This document shows, one piece after another, positions 58,295 through 64,000 of a DNA stretch of 64,000 nucleotides (the stretch's first letter is position 1; each line of letters starts with the position of its first letter). The stretch comes from Agrostemma githago (lineage: Eukaryota > Streptophyta > Magnoliopsida > Caryophyllales > Caryophyllaceae), in the NCBI GenBank assembly GCA_958450325.1, contig OY288250.1, forward strand, positions 45,854,683 through 45,918,682, in the 5' to 3' direction. A program made the translations under genes and the position numbers. Below the pieces are notes generated by a model, which was given only the letters and a program-made list of their open reading frames with translations, had not been told where the DNA came from and did not search any database.

Positions 58295-58748
58295 GTGAGT
58301 GATTGTTTGGATTTAGTGATTGTTTTGCCATTAAATTACTAGTGTTGATGTGTAAGCTCTTTGCATTAGTTCTTGGGCTTGCATTATTCCGGGAATGTGC
58401 TAAAATAATAATCCCCCTAGGATGTGAATTGAGTGCTTAGGGACTTGCCAGGATAACAGATTGCTTCGAGTGCTTTGGGATTGTAGATTTGTTTTGTTCG
58501 TTTTATCACGCGGTCAAGCGCGAGCTTTCTTATTAACCGTGGTTCTCGTGTTCGTTTATTGCTGGGGGTCGATTTCGGTTAGAGGAGGTTTTAAGGCTTG
58601 TTTTACGGGTTTAAGTTTACTCCTAATTCTCTCGATTGGCATCTAAGACGGTGTGTGCTCGTCCGGTTAGGTTTCTGGCGGGGATTGAATGGAGGTTGGC
58701 TCAGGCTATGAGCACGATGAGTCACCACTCGTCGGAGAATGTGCTGGT

Positions 58749-60349
58749 TGATAAGTGTGGTTTGTAGTGCCTATTTTGTAGTGTTTTGGTCCCATTTTTC
58801 TTGTAGAATCGCTCCTTGGGAGCGGTTTAGGGGCTTCTTATGCTTCCTTTAGTTCGTTTCAGGTTCCCGAGACCGATTTTGAAGAGTTGGAGCGATTGCG
58901 ACTCAATACATACACATTTTGGAGCCAACGAAGCTAAGGAACGATCACTCGATGCCTTGGAGTCGACCCCGAGACCTTGGGACCCAATCCCGAGCCTCTG
59001 AGACCCGATCCCGAGTCTCGAGAATCGATGGGAAGCCCACGAGAACCAAGGAGGGACCAAAAAGATCTTAAGACAGGCCTACAAGGTCCTTCCTGGGCGG
59101 GATAATGCCTTCCCGACCGGGAAGGAAGGTGCAAAAGCAAGTGCACCTGTCTTGAGCCCGTCCCGGCCGAGAAGGACTTCGTCCCGGTCGGGACCATCTC
59201 GTCCCGGGCGAGACCATCTCGTCCCGGGCGGGATGAGGAAGCTGTAACACGCATTTGTTTTCTTTCTTCTCCCTTCCACTTGTAACCCTATATATACCCC
59301 CCTCTTGTATTAAGACACCAACTTATGTTATATCCTTAAAAACCCTAGACTACTTTAGGTTAGATTAGATTAGATTAGTGTAGATTAGTCGGTAATTAGT
59401 AGTTAATCATAGATTAGTACTTGTATTAAGGGAAATCTTCAAGACCTTCTCCAAGCTTGACAACCTTGGATGTTTGTGTTGGGTTTTCTTCATTAATGCA
59501 AGTTTTGTTCTTTCTCCTTCTCTAGTATGGTACAATCTTCTTCCTTTCTACTCTTAATCTTGTTTAGTTGTTCAAGTTTGAATCTTTAGTTGTTATTGCT
59601 AGTTTGTATATGTTTGTTTGTTTTCTTATGTTGATTCCTCTCATGCTTGTTAGTTTTAGTTTGATTATGTTAGAGTAGTGTTCTTGCTAGGGTTAGTAAG
59701 GTGATTAGGGTCTTAATTGGGTGATTAAGGGTTGGTTAGAGATGTTGGTGGAAGATTTGGGTTTCCTCTTGTTTGACGCACATCACATGTTTGTTGAATT
59801 GCTTGAATGACTAAGTATGTACGAATACTTGTTTTCTTGCCTTTCTTTCGTGGGTATTAGTTTGTCGTGGGTTCGGTCCCCTCACTAAGTTGCGAGAGCC
59901 TGATGAGGACGACCCCTAGGCCGGTCTAAGTAGCGAGAGCCCGGGTTCGACCTAGGTCTATAGCGCGCTAGAACCCCGTTTGTGTTGTGTATCGACGAGA
60001 TGGGTTTTAGGTGGAACCTCTAGGTGAGTCTAAGTTGCGAGAGCCCGGACCAACCTAGATTACCCTACTACCTCTTTCACTCTAATCCTCCCTTGACCAT
60101 TCCGTTACCCCTTTGACCCCGACCTAATCCTAGCCCGTTCTCCTTAGTTGTTCCTCTTAGTTATAGCCTAGTTTTCTCCCCTCTTCTCATTCTCTAGTTT
60201 AGCTCGTTGACTTAGTCTCGTATTTGGGCCGACCTAGTCTAGACGCCTCTTACCGTCCCCGTGGATTCGACCCGACTTACCCTAGCTACCCACTAGAATT
60301 AGCCGGTTATATTATTGACGGTTGGGACGTGACGAATCCTTTACCATCA
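58749..60349 (+). repeat. 5' LTR of element E (1601 bp)
   Basis: Starts TGATAAGTGTGG and ends CCATCA. Collinear with the B and C LTRs. Confidence 0.9.
59094..59296 (+). promoter_or_regulatory. LTR promoter of E: phased palindromes and TATA box
   Basis: Palindromes are centred at 59096.5, 59116.5, 59166.5, 59187.5, 59207.5 and 59227.5 (spacings 20, 50, 21, 20, 20). TATATATA at 59289-59296 is centred 65 bp after the last one. Confidence 0.7.
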
Positions 60350-60352
60350 ATT

Positions 60353-60370
60353 TGGCGCCGTTGCCGGGGA
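60353..60370 (+). other. Primer binding site, tRNA-Asp type (element E)
   Basis: TGGCGCCGTTGCCGGGGA three bases after the LTR end. Confidence 0.9.
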
Positions 60371-60601
60371 CAGTGCTAGTTTGGACTTTGTTTTCCTAGT
60401 TACTTGACTTTGTGTTTGTGTTTGTGTTTTCTTTTTATTTTTGGTTACTTTGCTTCTTGTGTGTGTGGTTTATTTCTCTCTTGTCTAGTGCCCAAAAAGC
60501 ACTAGACTTCTCACGTTTGTTCTTAGTCTACAGCTTGTGCTTAGAGGCGGTGATTATCTTCTTCTTGCAACTCAGAGCCGCTTAAACGGACGGTTGCTAG
60601 A

Positions 60602-61855
60602 ATGAGTGGTTTCCAACCGGGTATGGACTACGATTTTCGAGCAAGCATGGGGTTTGATCTAAACTCCACACACTCGGGAGCCGACATGAGCTACCACTCT
60701 TCTTCCATGAACCATAGCCATGACATGACGTCTCCCAACCATTATCAAGCTTCTTGGGGTGATTCTAGTGGGTATGAACTTCAAGGCTATGAAAACGGCT
60801 ACCAACAAGTGAACGATTACCAATCCTACGATCATGGTGACTATTACTCGAGTTATGATTGTGAGCCCACCATGTTCAATCAAGATTCACCATATGGAAG
60901 CCAATACCCCCAAGACCCACAATATTACCCTCCACCCCAACCACAATATGAACCCTATGACCCACAATACTACCAACCACCTCAACCCCACTACCAACAA
61001 TATGATGCCCCACCCTATGGGCATCATCAAGATTATCAAGGAGCCTTACAAGACTCCGATAATCACCAATTGTCCAACTTGGAGTTGTGTCATTCGATTC
61101 TTCAAATGCAAAGGAGCCTTCAAGAAACGGTCGTTCAATTAAAAAAGAACAAGATGATTCTTCAAATGCAAAGGAGCCGTAATGTCTTTATCCCGAGCAT
61201 CATATTTAGATGGAGGGTGCCCACTTGAGAGAGAGGAGCAACCTAATTACGAAGCCGCCGATGTAGTTCCCTTTGCTAGAGAGATTTGCTTTGAAGAACC
61301 TCAATCGTCTACCCAAAAAGAGAAGGATGAGGATATGACCCTTAGTGAGTTGGATGGTTTGGTGGAGTTTGTGGAGTTGTTGGGTGAGATTGTTAACCTC
61401 GAGTTGCCCTTGTCCTAGAACGTGGATAGACGTCAAGAGCTAGTACACCGAGAGATGACTTGGAAGAAATTGAAACCGCCGGTAGAAGTTTCGATTCTCC
61501 CATCCAAGATGATGTGGGGCCGAGTGATGAAGATGGGGAACAACAACTTGAGGTAAGTGTGGGGGTGTGCATTGAAGAGATGAGGCCAAAAACGCTTTTT
61601 GTGCCTTGTTTCTTGGAGACGAAGCTTGCTTGTGATTGGAGGCAATGCTTAGGGAAGAAGAGATCGGTTGAGCTCGTAGGATGGAGAGACCCCGGAGACT
61701 ACTATGAAGATGATGTCGGGTCTTGGGATTCCTACTTCTTGCCTCCTCCTTGGAGGCCGTGGAGGTCGGTTAAGCTCGAGCGCTTCTTGGGCCTTCACTA
61801 TGATGTCGGTAGCGCGTTCGACTTGCTCCTCCATGCCCTTGAGGGCTACGGTTGA
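60602..61855 (+). pseudogene. Gag-like ORF of element E, frameshifted
   Basis: Starts at ATG 60602 with a Tyr/Gln/Pro/Ser/His-rich low-complexity N-terminus (repeated PQDPQYY- and PQPQYEPYDPQ-type segments), then a coiled coil (LELCHSILQMQRSLQETV). The frame breaks near 61170 within a duplicated attcttcaaatgcaaaggagcc and again near 61430. The remaining frame (61460-61855) has an acidic part and ends in AFDLLLHALEGYG, the counterpart of FDLLLRALDGYG in B and C. Confidence 0.75.
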
Positions 61856-62439
61856 AGAATGGAGTCCACCATCCTAGGTTTGACGGAGTTCCTAAAAGAA
61901 CCGTCATGTTGTATATTCCCCTCCTCTCTTCTTTAGAGTACTTGTGCTTGTATTTGTGATTTTTGTTTCTAGGACTCCTTTGTTTTTTTTTTTTGGAATT
62001 CTTGTAATTTGGAATTTTTTTTGTTGAGTGATGTGAGGGAGGGGTCTCTAATGATTATTGTGAAGTTGTGTAGAATGATTGATGTTTGAAGGTGATTATA
62101 TGAGTTTTGGAGGTGAATGCTTGAAGCGGTCTTGGGAGCGGTTCTATTATTGATTTTTGGGAGCTTTGATGAAGCTATGAGCTTAGGTGAATATTTGAAA
62201 ATCAAGAGAAGCTCCACTTATATCTCCTATGATTAGCATCAAGTATTTCGTGCTCATTCTTCTATTTTTTCCGTCAAGTCTCGGCTCGGTGGGATTTTTA
62301 TTGGAAGACGGGAGCTAGATGGTTGTTTTTGAGCTTGCAATAAGCTTTTGGGAACGGGATTCGGATCCCGAGTTGTTATTTGTGGATTGGGAGGAAGGCT
62401 AGGTGAGTTCTTCTTGAAAGGAGGCTTCAAGGGGCATCC

Positions 62440-62748
62440 CGGGCGAGAACGGGTTTTATTTGGGCAAGAAGAGGTGCCATCTCGGGCGGGATGATAGCTC
62501 GTCTCGGCCGAGACGAGCCAATCCCGATCGGGTTAATGTGACACCGATCGGGTTAATGTGACACAAAACTGCTGCTACTGGAGTGCCGTCCCGGGCGAGA
62601 CGAGCTCGTCCCGGGCGAGACGAAGATCCGTCCCGGGCGAGACGAGCCAATCCCGATCGGGTTGAAGCGACACAAAACTGCTGCTACTGGAGTGCCGTCC
62701 CGGGCGAGACGAAGACCCGTCCCGGTCGGGACGAACCCTTCTCGACCG
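62440..62748 (+). promoter_or_regulatory. Internal palindrome array of element E (12 sites)
   Basis: Centres at 62442.5, 62485.5, 62507.5, 62527.5, 62547.5, 62594.5, 62614.5, 62636.5, 62656.5, 62703.5, 62725.5 and 62745.5 (spacings 43, 22, 20, 20, 47, 20, 22, 20, 47, 22, 20). Both 47-bp gaps hold aaaactgctgctactgg. Unlike B, C and D there is no clear TATA box about 65 bp downstream. The array lies 530 bp before the ORF-1 start. Confidence 0.55.
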
Positions 62749-63279
62749 AGACGGGTTGTGTACAGCAGCATTCTTTTTTCCTTGCAGCCCGAACCCACCC
62801 AACATCATTAGCCCGCCCCGCCCCATGCTTCCCTCTCACATATCAACCCAACCCAACCCAACCCATTCCCATATCATACTAACTCATCTTCAACCTCCTT
62901 CATCTTCATAACACAAAATAAACCCCAATTCCAAAACCCCCAAAACACCATAAATATACAAATACTCCACAAAATCTCATCAAATCACTTCCAAAACCAC
63001 CCAAAATCAGTTTCTATCATATTAATACCTATCCTAGACCCATTTTCTACCATTTTTATCACCAAAAACGAAAAAAAAATCGAGTTTTTATCACCATTTT
63101 TTCCAAAATCCGAGTTTAGGGTTTTGGTTTCAAACTTGATTTAGCTTGTTGGAGTTGGTCTTGGAAGCTTATTAAACCATTATTAAGCTTCTATTGTGTG
63201 TTTTTGAGGGTTCTAGTTAGTGTTTTTGGGTAAAATCCGAGTTTGGGTGTTCACCATTTTTGAAGCTTCTTCACCATTA

Positions 63280-64000
63280 ATGGCTCCAAAGAAAAGAGGG
63301 AATGTGGTAGCTAGCAAGAAAAGGAAGAGTGCTTCCACTTCTAGAGCCGAAATCGAGCCCGAGGTCGAGATTGAAGAGCCGAAAATTCCTTGCCTTCCGG
63401 ATTTTCCTACTCTTATCTTTGGTTCGGAATGGCAAAAGGAGCAATTCTACAAGCTCCTTGGTAAGCCTCTTGAGCCAACTCGTTTTATTTGTAAAATCAT
63501 ACTTAGGAAGCTTGGCATCCTTGACCAATGTAGACAATTGTTTGTGGGTATGGGGTTGGAAATGTTATTTAACATGCATGAGCGGACCTACAAGCAACTC
63601 ACCCTTGAGTTCTTTAGTAGTTTTGTTCTAAATACTAGAGTTGATCCACCCCGGGTTGCTTTTCGGGTGAACAATGGTGACTACAATTATACCCTCCCCG
63701 AGTTTGGTGATATTTTTGGTCTTCCCCTAGCTTCTGATTGTGACCCACCCGCCGGTTTTAGTATAATTGATGTTTGGAAGAGTATAACCGGTCTAAGCCT
63801 TGTCGACTATCGACGGTTGTCTAGCCGTCATGTCCACCACCCGGTTTTGCGTTTTTGGCATCGATTAATTGCGGGTATGATATTTGGGAGACCCGAAATG
63901 AGCTCTTTCACGCAACAAGAATTAAACATACTCGGGGCCTATTTAAATCTTAAGAGTCAACCTAGGTTCGCCCCCGACCTTTCCCTTGCTTTGGCAAAAC
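63280..64000 (+). CDS. Athila ORF-1-type protein (partial, runs off the window)
   Basis: ATG at 63280, open for 240 codons to the window end. The N-terminus is basic (MAPKKRGNVVASKKRKSAS), possibly a nuclear localisation signal. Next come a Glu-rich stretch, RTYKQLTLEFFSSFVLN and YNYTLPEFGDIFGLPL, which fit the Athila ORF-1 family (PF03078) as I recall it. There is no stop or frameshift in the visible part, in contrast to the gag-like ORF upstream. It follows the internal palindrome array and may be expressed from there. Confidence 0.8.
   Translation, partial: MAPKKRGNVVASKKRKSASTSRAEIEPEVEIEEPKIPCLPDFPTLIFGSEWQKEQFYKLLGKPLEPTRFICKIILRKLGILDQCRQLFVGMGLEMLFNMHERTYKQLTLEFFSSFVLNTRVDPPRVAFRVNNGDYNYTLPEFGDIFGLPLASDCDPPAGFSIIDVWKSITGLSLVDYRRLSSRHVHHPVLRFWHRLIAGMIFGRPEMSSFTQQELNILGAYLNLKSQPRFAPDLSLALAK

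Larger units (their letters stand above)
49551..58748 (-). mobile_element. 3' internal region of Tat element Y, with nested insertions
   Basis: Bases 49551-49680 match, inverted, the block before A's 3' LTR (35549-35676). Tandem arrays follow, interrupted by a CACTA element (50111-57415). The region continues to 58748, where Athila element E is inserted (left flank ctggt). No pol is seen; it would lie further right. Stretch 58300-58748 holds no convincing ORF. Confidence 0.7.
58749..64000 (+). mobile_element. Athila LTR retrotransposon E (partial at right edge)
   Basis: 5' LTR 58749-60349, tRNA-Asp primer site, disrupted gag-like ORF (60602-61855), a long palindrome array (62440-62748), a leader and an Athila ORF-1-type protein from 63280. 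It is a diverged relative of B, C and D and shows what those copies lack. Confidence 0.88.

Noticed and set aside
58461..58646. Hydrophobic plus-strand ORF near the Y antisense-gene position
   Set aside because: It does not resemble the antisense protein of element A and has no other support.

Overview
The window is plant nuclear DNA made almost entirely of nested transposable elements. I see no host gene, tRNA gene, intact rRNA gene or CRISPR. The lineages (Ty3/gypsy Athila-like and Tat/Retand-like elements, a chromovirus-type LTR, Cassandra, Ty1/copia, CACTA and Stowaway) point to a eudicot. The Retand-like architecture (antisense gene, tandem repeats before the 3' LTR) fits Caryophyllales such as Silene, but that assignment is a guess.

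Left block (1-38919), five nesting levels. An Athila-like element on the minus strand (D, 1-4561) is cut inside its LTR by a Tat/Retand element on the plus strand (A, 4562-38919). A's leader carries a CACTA transposon (7463-25267). The CACTA transposase gene is split by Athila-like element B (11759-22893, perfect 5-bp target duplication). B carries a related minus-strand element C (16226-22490). After the CACTA, A continues with decayed gag-pro (26137-29298), RT-RNase H-integrase (29301-32546), an antisense spliced plant-mobile-domain-like gene (32941-34679), a captured chloroplast atpI fragment (35409-35533) and the 3' LTR.

Middle block (38920-45744): a Cassandra-like LTR with a 5S-rRNA-like core, a decayed internal region without recognisable pol, a 3.6-kb chromovirus-type LTR and the first bases of another Cassandra-like LTR.

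Right block (45745-64000): a truncated minus-strand Tat LTR (X), then a second minus-strand Tat element (Y, 47640-58748). Y's tandem-repeat-rich 3' region carries a non-autonomous CACTA (50111-57415), which contains a Ty1/copia element (51033-56457), which contains a Stowaway MITE (55982-56206). An Athila element E (58749 to the window end) follows and runs off the edge inside an intact Athila ORF-1 protein.

Genes and condition: the CACTA tnpA-like gene keeps an open frame across six exons, and the gag-like ORFs of B and C are intact. The other element genes are pseudogenes. At least eleven candidate premature stops are each one C-to-T change from CAA, CAG or CGA, as expected if methylated cytosines decayed.

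Most notable: arrays of short CG-cored palindromes, spaced about 19-23 bp with recurring 47-52-bp gaps, sit at a fixed distance upstream of TATA boxes. The distance is 64-65 bp in Athila-like LTRs, 63-66 bp in a second internal copy in those elements, and 34-35 bp in two Tat subfamilies whose palindromes differ in sequence.
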